From the NCBI GenBank assembly GCA_964422145.1, contig CAYQZV010000007.1:1-64000 (forward strand): a stretch of 64,000 nucleotides of DNA, read 5' to 3'. Positions 34,133 to 43,452 of the stretch are shown here, in pieces. The notes below the pieces were generated by a model. That model saw nothing but the letters and a program-made list of their open reading frames with translations. It made no database searches and was not told the origin of the DNA. How positions within the stretch are numbered: position 1 is the stretch's first letter; every line of letters starts with the position of its first letter. The translations under genes were made by a program, and so were the position numbers. This stretch comes from JACNKV01 sp964422145. GTDB taxonomy: Bacteria; Fidelibacterota; Marinisomatia; Marinisomatales; JACNKV01.

Positions 34133-37062
34133 TGAAACGTTTGATCGCAATCTTATTTCTAATATCGTCGTTATTCTCGCAGGTTGAATACAATCATCCT
34201 GAGATTCAATGGGAAACAATTGAGACGGATCATTTTTTCGTCCATTTTTATGATGGAACAGAGATGTCTGCCCGCGAAGGCGCCGCAATAGCTGAAAAAG
34301 TCTATCCGCATGTTACCGGGTTGTATGATTATGAACCTAAAAACAAAACACATATTGTATTCTTAGATACAGATGATATTTCAAATGGGGCTGCCTATTT
34401 CTATGATAATAAAATATATATCTGGTCATCTCCATTAGATTATGAGTTAAGAGGAAGTCATCGCTGGCTGCAGAATGTAATTACCCATGAGTTTACTCAC
34501 ATCATTTCAATTCAAAAGGCGATGAAATTTGGAAAAAATATTCCCGGTGCATACATCCAGTGGATGGGTTATGAAAATGAAAAACGAAAAGACGTACTAT
34601 ATGGATATCCGAACGCATTGGTCAGTTATCCGATACCGGGGACGATTGTTCCGCCGTGGTTTGCTGAGGGGACAGCACAGTACATGTATGAGGGCGCAGA
34701 TTGGGATGTTTGGGATTCTCACAGGGATATGATTCTGCGTGATCGTTTCGTCCATGATAACCTTTTATCTTTTGTCGAGATGAATACGTTTGGAAAAAAA
34801 GGAATTGGAAACGAATCCACGTACAATGCAGGATATGCTATATGCCGGTATGCCGCTGAAAAATATGGTCCAGATGTGTTAAAGTCTATAATGAGTGAAT
34901 TATCAAAACCACTGAATTATTCGATTAATCGAGCGATCAATAACAGCATAGGAATTAACGGTCACCAACTTTATAACGATTTTGTCATTGAATTAGATAA
35001 AAAATATTCTTCTGTAAAGGGGTCAATTAAATCGTCCGAACAGGAAGGTGAAGTTCTTATTTCAGAAGGTACAACAAATCTGCATCCAATTTGGGCTCCA
35101 AACGGAAAACAGTTTGCGTTTCTATCAAATCAAGAAAATGACTATTTCTCACAAACCGATCTATACATTTATAATCTCGAAACAAAAGAACAAAAGAAAA
35201 TAATGCCCGGTGTTCACAGTGCGGTGACATGGGGATCGGATACCCTATTATACTATTCTAAGAAATCAAAGTACCCTAACAAATATGGATCGAAGTATTA
35301 TGAGTTATTTGAATATGATCTGGACGATGAGAAAGAAGAAAAGTTAACAACGGAATCACGTGCATTTTCACCGGTTTATATTCAAGAGGACAGCAGTATT
35401 GCATACATCGCAACACAAGATGGCGTTCAGAATATTTATTTATTAAAGATAAGCTCTAAAGATACTACGCAACTTACAAAATATAAGGATCATAGAGTAA
35501 TGTACTCTATTGATATTGATCCGTATCATAATTTCCTTTTAGTTGATTACACATTAAATCATTTTCGAAATATTTCAACAGTTTCACTTGATTCTAAAAT
35601 CGAAAATGATATGGTTGTAAATCAAGCTTGGGATGAACGTGATCCTGTGATGGTATCTGAGAATGAAATTATCTATTCTGATGACCGAACAGGAATCTTT
35701 AACCTTTATTATCAACATAATGAAAATAATCAACAAGGTTACTGCACTAATGTTTTAGGCGGTGCTTTTATGCCGGATGTTAATCAAAACGGGCAAATTG
35801 TCTATTCACTCTATAAAAACGGCCAATACACAATCGCTCTTCTCGATTCAATTAAAATTGTTTCGGATTCGACTGTTGGCTATGCTCCTGATTTCTATCG
35901 CAGAAATACTAATCTGAATTCACATATTAAAGAGGAGGAAACCTCTTCGTCATTTGCTTATAAAGATGCTTTCCCACCAATGTTTATTCTTCCGAAAATT
36001 ATGTTTGATTACGGCACAGTCAAGCCGGGTCTTTTCTTTTACTCAAGTGAAATTCTACATCGGTTATCTCTTTTTGGCGGTGCTTCAATTAATTCAGTTA
36101 ACGATTTGGATCTTTTCTTTTTATTTGAGTTTAAAAGATTTTACCCGACTTTATTTACCGAGGTGTTTTATCTAACAAGAAATAAAACTGATCAGTTTAA
36201 TTATCGTAATGTTATTCCCATTGATGATAATCTTAAATTTAGAATGATAGCGTTTCGAGGTGGGTTAAAATTTCCAATCTTTGGCTCACAATCAGTTGAA
36301 CTTTATACCATCTGGCAAAGATACCGTGCATATCTAAAACGAACTATTGATGATCAATTAGCGGGTGGTCTCGCTTACGATTATTACAGAGGTGTAGTTA
36401 CAGGATTAAATTGGGACTTATCGGCGATCAAACCAAGATTTGACGGGAACATCAATCCGTCAAACGGGTTTGAAGTCAAGGTAGATGTTGCTTATGAGAA
36501 TAATGACTTTATTACCGGTTTGGATTTTTCAGATGCAGGAACGTTAGTTGAAGAATTTAAAGCAAATGATTTTGGAAGAATCAATATTTCCGGAATCTAT
36601 CACTTGGAAATTCCATATACTGATAGGATGACCGTTTCAGCCTATTCGGATTTGGGATGGATTAACTCAACTAAAATAGATTCATTCTTTAATTATTTTG
36701 CTGGTGGAATGGACGGAATTAAAGGCTATTCATATTACAGTATTGAAGGATCAAATAAAGCCATCGGCGGATTCGATGTCAGAATACCGATATTTAGCGA
36801 AAAACATTATGCTCTTGGATGGTTTATCGCTCAAAACAGCATTATAGGGTTTACGGGACAAATAGGCGACGCATGGACAAAAAATACATTTGATCCTAAA
36901 AAAAGTATTGGAATTAAATGGCGAGTAAATGGTTTTTCATTTTATAATTACCCTACAGCAATAGGATTAGAAGCTCATTATGGGATAGATAAAATTGAAA
37001 AATCATCTATATCTTACGGACAAGAATTAAGATGGTATTTTACCATGTTGTTTGGATTTTGA
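34132..37062 (+). CDS. HExxH peptidase / TolB-like propeller / outer-membrane barrel fusion
   Basis: 976 residues from ATG 34132, which overlaps the previous stop (TGATG). A signal peptide is followed by an MA-clan gluzincin-like domain with HEFTH (near residues 119-123) and a likely third zinc ligand in WFAEGTAQY (near E179). Residues ~310-590 hold WD/TolB-like propeller repeats (HPIWAPNGKQFAFLSNQ, DPVMVSENEIIYSDDRTGIFNLY). The last ~330 residues look like a BamA/surface-antigen-type barrel with GGMDGIKGYSYY and a terminal Phe (LFGF). The peptidase and propeller are probably periplasmic or surface-exposed, tethered by the barrel. The substrate is unknown. Confidence 0.75.
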   Translation: MKRLIAILFLISSLFSQVEYNHPEIQWETIETDHFFVHFYDGTEMSAREGAAIAEKVYPHVTGLYDYEPKNKTHIVFLDTDDISNGAAYFYDNKIYIWSSPLDYELRGSHRWLQNVITHEFTHIISIQKAMKFGKNIPGAYIQWMGYENEKRKDVLYGYPNALVSYPIPGTIVPPWFAEGTAQYMYEGADWDVWDSHRDMILRDRFVHDNLLSFVEMNTFGKKGIGNESTYNAGYAICRYAAEKYGPDVLKSIMSELSKPLNYSINRAINNSIGINGHQLYNDFVIELDKKYSSVKGSIKSSEQEGEVLISEGTTNLHPIWAPNGKQFAFLSNQENDYFSQTDLYIYNLETKEQKKIMPGVHSAVTWGSDTLLYYSKKSKYPNKYGSKYYELFEYDLDDEKEEKLTTESRAFSPVYIQEDSSIAYIATQDGVQNIYLLKISSKDTTQLTKYKDHRVMYSIDIDPYHNFLLVDYTLNHFRNISTVSLDSKIENDMVVNQAWDERDPVMVSENEIIYSDDRTGIFNLYYQHNENNQQGYCTNVLGGAFMPDVNQNGQIVYSLYKNGQYTIALLDSIKIVSDSTVGYAPDFYRRNTNLNSHIKEEETSSSFAYKDAFPPMFILPKIMFDYGTVKPGLFFYSSEILHRLSLFGGASINSVNDLDLFFLFEFKRFYPTLFTEVFYLTRNKTDQFNYRNVIPIDDNLKFRMIAFRGGLKFPIFGSQSVELYTIWQRYRAYLKRTIDDQLAGGLAYDYYRGVVTGLNWDLSAIKPRFDGNINPSNGFEVKVDVAYENNDFITGLDFSDAGTLVEEFKANDFGRINISGIYHLEIPYTDRMTVSAYSDLGWINSTKIDSFFNYFAGGMDGIKGYSYYSIEGSNKAIGGFDVRIPIFSEKHYALGWFIAQNSIIGFTGQIGDAWTKNTFDPKKSIGIKWRVNGFSFYNYPTAIGLEAHYGIDKIEKSSISYGQELRWYFTMLFGF

Positions 37063-37088
37063 TCAATAATTGATAAAAGGAGACTTCT

Positions 37089-37988
37089 ATGAGATTATTT
37101 ATTGCAGTAATAATGATTGTGGCGACGGGATTTGGGGAAAATATTCTGTCATCATATAATAATAGATTCGAAACAATTTTTTCAAACTTTGCCGTTTCAG
37201 ATACTACTCTGGAACAAACGGTAGACACGAGCACTACGTATCCGGCTCAGGCGATGATGCGTTCATTGGTTATCCCAGGATGGGGACAAATCTATAATAA
37301 AGATCATTATTGGAAACCATTGTTGTTTGCCGGCATCGAGATTGCAGGTATCGTAGGATGGTGGGAATGGAACCAGAAAGCTGATGATCTTCGACAAAAA
37401 TATGAACTTTTTGCTGACGATCATTGGGATTTGGGCGATTGGATTACCGGAACCGAATTATTTGCCACTGTCTCAGATTCATTATTGGAAGGACTCAATT
37501 TAATAGAAGGGCATGACCTTATCATCATCTATGAAGGTATATATTATCCTTCTGATACACTGGCAACACCTGAGGCCTCAGGATGGATAGACAACGGTGC
37601 TTTCGTATTAAGAAACAGAGATTTCTACGAAAATATTGGGAAATATGATAAATTTGTTGGCGGTTGGGATGACTGTTGGGATGATTCTACAAATGCTCAA
37701 TTGTGGGAAAAAGAAAAAAGAAAGATTGAAGAAGGTTATAAATACGTCGTTACAACCAAAAATAAATCGAATTATTTAGATCAACGATATGATGCCAATA
37801 CGTACATGAATATGGCATCTTACGCTGTGAGTTCTATCTTATTAAATCATGTAGTGAGTGCCCTAGAAGCCGTGTGGACTGCTGGAAATAACAATAAAAA
37901 GAAATCTTTGGATACTTCACTGGGATTGATGTATAATAAAACTGCTCCATATGGTATTGGCGGTGTTTCATTGTCGATGAAGTGGTAG
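37089..37988 (+). CDS. DUF5683-like envelope protein
   Basis: 299 residues. An N-terminal signal peptide is followed by the segment AQAMMRSLVIPGWGQIYNKDHYWKPLLFAGIEIAGIVGWW, characteristic of DUF5683-type proteins (a PGWGQ turn next to a transmembrane helix). A soluble acidic and aromatic region follows (about 95-230), then a second hydrophobic region (YMNMASYAVSSILLNHVVSALEAVW) and a C-terminal strand-like tail. Function is unknown. A strong AGGAG site precedes the start. It lies between the peptidase-barrel gene and bamD, so an envelope role is likely. Confidence 0.65.
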   Translation: MRLFIAVIMIVATGFGENILSSYNNRFETIFSNFAVSDTTLEQTVDTSTTYPAQAMMRSLVIPGWGQIYNKDHYWKPLLFAGIEIAGIVGWWEWNQKADDLRQKYELFADDHWDLGDWITGTELFATVSDSLLEGLNLIEGHDLIIIYEGIYYPSDTLATPEASGWIDNGAFVLRNRDFYENIGKYDKFVGGWDDCWDDSTNAQLWEKEKRKIEEGYKYVVTTKNKSNYLDQRYDANTYMNMASYAVSSILLNHVVSALEAVWTAGNNNKKKSLDTSLGLMYNKTAPYGIGGVSLSMKW

Positions 37989-38006
37989 AGTAAAGAAGGA
38001 GAAAGA

Positions 38007-38762
38007 ATGAAAAAACATTTATTATTAGCTATTGTAGCAATCCTGGTTTTTGGATGTGCAGGGAATCAACCAAAAGAGGATGATTTTGGTGCGCAGCTCA
38101 AACACGGGAAAGAATTAATAGAAAAGAAAAAATACTTAAAAGCACAAACAGTATTTCAATCACTGGCGATGAAAGCATCACACACGGATATGAGTGATGA
38201 GGTTCTTTTTTATTTGGGTGAATCTTATTTCTTAAATGAAGAATATCTCTTAGCTATTGCTGAGTTTGATCGGCTGATTCGCCGCATGGGTTTCAGTCCG
38301 TTTGTTGAGAAAGCAAGATGGCGGGTTTGTGAGTCGTATGTATACGAATCTCCGAAGTACTATCATGACCAAACTTACACTGAAAGTGCGATCGATAAGC
38401 TTCAAGAATTCATGGATGATTATCCGGAGTCTGAATTTCGTTCAGACGCAAATGATACGATCCTTGACTTGAGAAATAAACTCGCAGAAAAAATGTATGA
38501 ATCCGGAGTCTTGTACATGAAATTAGGTGCGTATGATTCAGCTGTTCTTGTGTTTGACGATCTCGCATTGAAATATTATGATACTCCTTTGCTAAAGGAT
38601 TCACAGATGAAAAAAATAGAATCCTATTGCAAATTACATGATCCGAAGGCAGCGCAAGAATTCTACCAGTCCGTTAAAGAAGAATTCAATCAAGAGGAAA
38701 AAGATCAAATCGAAGCAACGATCATAGAAGCAGAAAACAAAATGATTCGGTCTTCGAAATGA
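38007..38762 (+). CDS. bamD: Outer-membrane assembly lipoprotein BamD
   Basis: 251 residues. The lipobox is VFGCAG (Cys near residue 17). Five TPR-like units follow, with the BamD-type pattern: GKELIEKKKYLKAQTVFQSL, DEVLFYLGESYFLNEEYLLAIAEFDRLIRRMGFSPFVEKARWRVCESYVYESPKYYHDQTYTESAIDKLQEFMDDYP (quoted as landmarks in two parts). BamD recruits unfolded outer-membrane proteins to BamA. The start has a GGAG site; the end overlaps nadD by four bases. Confidence 0.9.
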   Translation: MKKHLLLAIVAILVFGCAGNQPKEDDFGAQLKHGKELIEKKKYLKAQTVFQSLAMKASHTDMSDEVLFYLGESYFLNEEYLLAIAEFDRLIRRMGFSPFVEKARWRVCESYVYESPKYYHDQTYTESAIDKLQEFMDDYPESEFRSDANDTILDLRNKLAEKMYESGVLYMKLGAYDSAVLVFDDLALKYYDTPLLKDSQMKKIESYCKLHDPKAAQEFYQSVKEEFNQEEKDQIEATIIEAENKMIRSSK

Positions 38763-39355
38763 AAATTTGTTTGTTTGGCGGAACGTTTGACCCGCCGCAC
38801 GTCGGACATTTGTTAATTGCTCAAACGATCTGCGAAGCTGAGCATTTTGAACGGATTCTATTCATTCCGGCAAATTATCCACCTCATAAACTGTCAAATG
38901 AGATCACACCCGTCAATCATAGGGTGAACATGCTTAAATCGGCGATTACCGAAAATCCGCATTTTGAGTTATCTGACCTTGAAATAAAAAGAGGTGGGGT
39001 TTCCTATTCCATTGATACAATCAAAACGATCAAAGAGGAAAAGAAACTTCAAAAGGATGACATTTATTTCTTAATTGGAAGTGATACATTACTTGATTTT
39101 CACACATGGAAAGATCCGGATAAAATTCTGAAGGAATGTAAAGTTACCGTTGCGATTCGTCCGGGATTTAAACCAAGCAGCATTCCTGGATGGATACTTC
39201 ATAATATCCAGTTCGCTAATATTCCGAGATTTGAGATATCCTCAACAAATATCCGGAAACGATGGGTGCAAAATAAAACAATCCGTTATATGGTAACTCA
39301 GCCGGTTTGGGAATATATCAACGAACATAATCTTTACTCGAATCATGCTGACTAA
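38759..39355 (+). CDS. nadD: Nicotinate-nucleotide adenylyltransferase
   Basis: 198 residues. The nucleotidyltransferase motif GGTFDPPHVGH lies at residues 7-17, with the second motif FEISSTNIRKRW near residue 160 (the ISSTxIR signature). It converts nicotinate mononucleotide and ATP to deamido-NAD, a step shared by de novo and salvage NAD synthesis. The ATGA start overlaps bamD. Length and motifs are standard. Confidence 0.95.
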   Translation: MKICLFGGTFDPPHVGHLLIAQTICEAEHFERILFIPANYPPHKLSNEITPVNHRVNMLKSAITENPHFELSDLEIKRGGVSYSIDTIKTIKEEKKLQKDDIYFLIGSDTLLDFHTWKDPDKILKECKVTVAIRPGFKPSSIPGWILHNIQFANIPRFEISSTNIRKRWVQNKTIRYMVTQPVWEYINEHNLYSNHAD

Positions 39356-40265
39356 TATTCTTTTTTTACTTATCGGAACAACGCTTCTTTATTATGGAGC
39401 CGAATGGATAGTAAAAAGTTCTGTTACGATCGCGGCAAAATATAAATTGTCTCCTTTGGTTGTTGGATTAACAATCGTTGCTTTTGGAACATCGCTTCCA
39501 GAACTTGTTGTGAGTTTAAAAGCAGCCATTTCAGGCTCATCAACAATAGCGATCGGAAATGTAATCGGGTCGAATGTCGCAAATGTCGGATTGGTTCTTG
39601 GATTGAGTTCTTTGATCTTTCCGATAACCATTCATTTCGAGCGATCGAAGCGCGATGTTTTTATATATTTAGGTGTTTCTATCATCTTTATCTTTTTCAT
39701 TCTCAATGGAATGATCTCAAGGATAGAGGGATTGGTTTTATTCGTTGGGATTGTTCTATATACGGTATACTGCATTATGCATCCTTCAAGAAGGATGGAG
39801 TCCACCGACGAAGTTGAGGCTGCAACAAAATGGACGTTAATTCTGTTTGTTATCGGATGTGTTCTATTATATTGCGGTGCAGAATTGTTTGTCGATGGAG
39901 CAGTTGGTATTGCAAAGAAATTAGGTGTCAGTGAAGCGGTGATCGGAATGAGTGTCGTCGCATTTGGGACATCCCTGCCGGAGTTAGCAACTTCGGTAAT
40001 TGCCGCATTTCGAAAAGAGAGCGCAATTTCCGTTGGAAATATTGTCGGATCCAACTTATTTAATATTATGTCCGTCCTCGGAATTGTTGGGATGATCAAA
40101 CCATTAGAATCACCGACAAACATTTTGACTCTTGAAATCCCGTTTATGATCGCGTTTGGATTGGTTTTAATTCCGTTGGGATTAATGAAACAACCTGTAT
40201 CCAGGTTGAGTTCACTGATTTTAATAGCAGGTTATATTGCATTTATTTTCCTGCTGTTTCGATAA
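39345..40265 (+). CDS. Calcium/sodium antiporter, CaCA family (YrbG-like)
   Basis: 306 residues with about ten transmembrane helices in two inverted halves. Each half carries the alpha-repeat: VAFGTSLPELVVSLKAA…AIGNVIGSNVANVGLVLG and VAFGTSLPELATSVIAA…SVGNIVGSNLFNIMSVLG. The Glu/Asn residues in these repeats bind Ca2+ and Na+. It most likely exports Ca2+ in exchange for Na+. It overlaps nadD by 11 bases. Confidence 0.93.
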   Translation: MLTNILFLLIGTTLLYYGAEWIVKSSVTIAAKYKLSPLVVGLTIVAFGTSLPELVVSLKAAISGSSTIAIGNVIGSNVANVGLVLGLSSLIFPITIHFERSKRDVFIYLGVSIIFIFFILNGMISRIEGLVLFVGIVLYTVYCIMHPSRRMESTDEVEAATKWTLILFVIGCVLLYCGAELFVDGAVGIAKKLGVSEAVIGMSVVAFGTSLPELATSVIAAFRKESAISVGNIVGSNLFNIMSVLGIVGMIKPLESPTNILTLEIPFMIAFGLVLIPLGLMKQPVSRLSSLILIAGYIAFIFLLFR

Positions 40266-40288
40266 ATGATATTCGGTAATTTCATACT

Positions 40289-40942
40289 ATGATATCATTC
40301 AAAAACGTTTCCTATTCGTACAATAAAGAAAGCGGAATATATAATGTCGATTTAACTCTGAATTCCGGAGATTTTGCATTTTTAATCGGTCCGACGGGTT
40401 CAGGAAAAACAACGATCATGCGTTTGATCTATATGGATATTCTTCCTGACACAGGTGTGATCTCGGTAGACAGTTATCATTCAAATAAAATCAAACCGCG
40501 TAAAGTAGCACATCTACGGCGTAATATTGGCATGGTGTTTCAGGATTATCATCTTTTGTCCGATCGCACGCTTTATGATAATGTTGCACTTGCACTTCAC
40601 ATTATAGGAACGGAATCATCTGAAATCGAAGATAGGGTGATGGATGTTTTGTTTGAAGTCGGTTTAGACGGAAAAGAAGACCGAAAACCAAATGAATTAT
40701 CCGGTGGAGAACAGCAGAGAGCCTGCTTGGCAAGGGCATTAGTCAAAGAACCAGATATCATCCTTGCTGATGAACCAACGGGTAATTTGGATCCTGTGAC
40801 TGCTTTTGAATTGATTAAATTGTTTGAAAAGGTCAATCATGCCGGTACCACAATATTTATGGCTTCCCATAACTACAATTTGATCAAAGGGAGAGGGCAT
40901 CGAATTATGGAAATTCATGATGGAATACTGCGGAACGGATAA
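40289..40942 (+). CDS. ftsE: Cell division ATP-binding protein FtsE
   Basis: 217 residues. Walker A GPTGSGKTT, Q-loop VFQDYHLL, signature LSGGEQQRACLARAL, Walker B IILADEPTGNLDP and the H-loop ASHNY are all present. FtsE pairs with FtsX, encoded immediately downstream (sharing one base), to control peptidoglycan hydrolases at the division site. A LolD-like role is excluded by this pairing. Confidence 0.93.
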   Translation: MISFKNVSYSYNKESGIYNVDLTLNSGDFAFLIGPTGSGKTTIMRLIYMDILPDTGVISVDSYHSNKIKPRKVAHLRRNIGMVFQDYHLLSDRTLYDNVALALHIIGTESSEIEDRVMDVLFEVGLDGKEDRKPNELSGGEQQRACLARALVKEPDIILADEPTGNLDPVTAFELIKLFEKVNHAGTTIFMASHNYNLIKGRGHRIMEIHDGILRNG

Positions 40943-41805
40943 TGAATAAGTTAGCATTTTTAATCTTAGAGGGATTTAAGAATTTATCCCGGCATAAACT
41001 GACGGTTTTCACATCTGTCTTCTCAATCTATTTATCTTTATTAATCGTTGGCGGATTATTCTTGACCATGGATAATTCTGAGTCTCTGATCAAGTATTTA
41101 AGATCAAAATATAAAATTGAGGTCTTTTTTAAATCGAATGTAGATGATACGCAATCCAAAAATATTATCAATGAGCTAAAAATGATCAGAGGGATTCGTA
41201 GTGTCACTTTTATTTCATCCAAAGATGCCATAAAAATATTTAAAGATCAATTCGGTGAAGATATTCAAATCATGTTGGGATATAACCCGCTGCCTGCGAG
41301 TGCGGTGATCAATATTCGAAATAACAAAGCTGATTTGTTTAATGTTAAACCGATCATTCAATCAATAAAAAAAATAGATGGTATAGACACTGTAAAATAC
41401 CAGGGACGACTTATTCAGAGAATTGAACGGTTTTATCAAAAGTTTGTCAAAGCATTTGTCGGACTATCAGCCGTCGTTTTATTTATCACTGTCTTTATTA
41501 TTTCAAGCACGATACGATTAACCGTTTATGCGCGGAAAGAACTGATCCGAACCTTAAAATTAATTGGTGCCACACGTTTGTTCATCATTACACCATTTAT
41601 TTTTGAAGGAATTCTCCATGGATTGATTGGAGCTTTATTTACGATCGGTACATTAATGGGACTGGTTCACTTGAGCAATGTCTATTTATCTCAGCTATTT
41701 TCGGTAAATATTATACTTCAACAAACGACAATATTATGGATTTTCATTATTTCAACAGTGATTTCCATTATTGGTAGTTTCAGAGCTGCGTCGAAATTTG
41801 TTTAA
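40942..41805 (+). CDS. ftsX: Cell division protein FtsX
   Basis: 287 residues. One N-terminal helix (FTSVFSIYLSLLIVGGLFLT), a periplasmic domain (about 45-165, including FKSNVDDTQSKNIINELKMIRGIRSVTFISSKDAIKIFKDQFGED), then three helices of the FtsX/MacB core with the RKELIRTLKLIGATRLFIITPFIFEGILHGLIGAL segment (quoted in family order). It transmits ATP-driven changes from FtsE to periplasmic hydrolase activators. The start overlaps the ftsE stop. Confidence 0.92.
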   Translation: MNKLAFLILEGFKNLSRHKLTVFTSVFSIYLSLLIVGGLFLTMDNSESLIKYLRSKYKIEVFFKSNVDDTQSKNIINELKMIRGIRSVTFISSKDAIKIFKDQFGEDIQIMLGYNPLPASAVINIRNNKADLFNVKPIIQSIKKIDGIDTVKYQGRLIQRIERFYQKFVKAFVGLSAVVLFITVFIISSTIRLTVYARKELIRTLKLIGATRLFIITPFIFEGILHGLIGALFTIGTLMGLVHLSNVYLSQLFSVNIILQQTTILWIFIISTVISIIGSFRAASKFV

Positions 41806-41879
41806 TCTAATTGTTTGTCAGTTCAGTTCGACAATTCTGATGTTGACAGAGAAAAAATAATCATCCTAATTTTTATGTT

Positions 41880-42911
41880 ATGATTCGAAAGAATAACATT
41901 CATTTGACGAAGAGGGAATCCCAAATCTTAAAACTGACGATTGAGGAATATATTTCGACTAACCGATCGATTGGCTCTGATTATCTGAAAAATAAAAATA
42001 GATTGGATGTCAGTTCTGCTACGATCAGAAATACATTAGCAAGTTTAGAATCAAAAGGATTGATAAAACATCTATTCACATCATCCGGAAGAATTCCGAC
42101 CGATTTAGGATATCGTTATTACGTTGACAATTTAATGGAAGTATCATCGCTGCATTCTTTACCGTTGTACGAATGGTCAGCGGGACTGGAAAATTTATCA
42201 TCGAATATTGAAGATTTAATGCAAGCCACAGCCACGATGATGGCAAAAGCCAGTAAACTGTTTGGCGTGGTCTTGGTATCAGAAGTACAGCAGGGCATTT
42301 TAAAGGACATTGAATGCATTCCTTTATCATCTGATCGGATTATGGTGATTTTAGCGATGGAATCAGGGATTCTTCGCTCAATTGTATTTAATCTTGAAAT
42401 GAGTATCGAACCCAGTGAAGTACAAACAATCAATCTCATTTTAAATGAATATCTTACCGGTCATTCGTTAAAAGACATTCAGTCTACAGTACATCAGAGG
42501 TTGAGAGACACGAATGTTTATCATCATGAAGTAGTACAGATATTGTTACAGCATCCAAAAGAATATTTTGCACTTTCAGCCAACAATTTAATTTACACAT
42601 CGACCAATCAATTCCTTTTTTCTCATCAGGAGTTCCAACAGCTTGATAAAATGCAAACATTTCTGAAAGTGTTAGAGAAACAGAAAATAAAGGAAATGTT
42701 GATCTCTCCGGATTTTCAAAATGAAGATACAACGATCATCGGAGAAGAAAACAACGATTCTGACTTCAAGCAATTTTCGGTACTATCAACTCCGTTTAAG
42801 AGTGACTATCTTAACGGAAAACTCGCGATCATGGGTCCGACAAGAATTCCATATAAAAATATTAAGACAATTTTAGAACATTTTTCGGAGATCATTACAC
42901 ATGTCTGCTGA
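41880..42911 (+). CDS. hrcA: Heat-inducible transcriptional repressor HrcA
   Basis: 343 residues, usual length. The N-terminal winged helix (LTKRESQILKLTIEEYISTNRSIGSDYLKNKNRLDVSSATIRNTLASLE) and GLIKHLFTSSGRIPTDLGYRYYVD are diagnostic (landmarks in separate parts). HrcA represses chaperone genes by binding CIRCE elements. I see no CIRCE in the 74 bases upstream; only a perfect TTGACA (41843-41848) without a good -10. It overlaps grpE by 11 bases. Confidence 0.95.
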   Translation: MIRKNNIHLTKRESQILKLTIEEYISTNRSIGSDYLKNKNRLDVSSATIRNTLASLESKGLIKHLFTSSGRIPTDLGYRYYVDNLMEVSSLHSLPLYEWSAGLENLSSNIEDLMQATATMMAKASKLFGVVLVSEVQQGILKDIECIPLSSDRIMVILAMESGILRSIVFNLEMSIEPSEVQTINLILNEYLTGHSLKDIQSTVHQRLRDTNVYHHEVVQILLQHPKEYFALSANNLIYTSTNQFLFSHQEFQQLDKMQTFLKVLEKQKIKEMLISPDFQNEDTTIIGEENNDSDFKQFSVLSTPFKSDYLNGKLAIMGPTRIPYKNIKTILEHFSEIITHVC

Positions 42912-43452
42912 CAAAAAAGAAACTAAGAAGAAATCTACGGTAAAAAAGAAAACAACAAAGAAAAAAGCTTCTGCAAAAGTTGCACCAAAAGAAGAAAAAC
43001 TGTTAAAAGAATTATTACTACAGCACGCGGCGTTAGAAGATAAGCATCTCCGGTTGAAAGCCGAATTTGATAATTACCGTCGACGGAAAGATCGTGAAAT
43101 TCAGGATTTGTTGAAATACGAAGGTGAAGACATCATCAAGCAACTTTTGCCTGTCATCGATGATTTTGAACGGTTTTTGAATGCATGGGATGCCCATAAG
43201 GATGAAAGCCGTGATTCACTAAAAAAGGGGATAGAGTTAGTTCAAAATAAGATGGTTCGATTCTTAGAGAATATTGATGTAACATCCTTTGGAGAACCCG
43301 GCGATATGCTTGATTCTGAACTCCATAATGCAATGATGGCGAAGACGGAGGATGGAAAACATGATGATGAAATTCTGGATGTATTTGAAAAAGGATATAC
43401 CTATAAAGAACGAGTCCTCAGACACGCAAAAGTAATTGTGAATAAAGCATGA
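42901..43452 (+). CDS. grpE: Nucleotide exchange factor GrpE
   Basis: 183 residues. A Lys-rich N-terminal tail (about residues 4-28, KKKSTVKKKTTKKK), a long helix (EDKHLRLKAEFDNYRRRKDREIQDLL) and the C-terminal beta domain (GEPGDMLDSELHNAMM…DVFEKGYTYKERVLRHAKVIVNK). GrpE drives ADP release from DnaK. The basic tail is unusual, since GrpE tails are often acidic. The gene lies between hrcA and dnaJ with overlaps at both ends; dnaK is not in this window. Confidence 0.94.
   Translation: MSADKKETKKKSTVKKKTTKKKASAKVAPKEEKLLKELLLQHAALEDKHLRLKAEFDNYRRRKDREIQDLLKYEGEDIIKQLLPVIDDFERFLNAWDAHKDESRDSLKKGIELVQNKMVRFLENIDVTSFGEPGDMLDSELHNAMMAKTEDGKHDDEILDVFEKGYTYKERVLRHAKVIVNKA

Noticed and set aside
41843..41873. 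Perfect TTGACA upstream of hrcA, with TAATTT about 18 bases later
   Set aside because: The -10 matches the sigma70 consensus at only three of six bases, and the leader would be about ten bases; not convincing enough to annotate.
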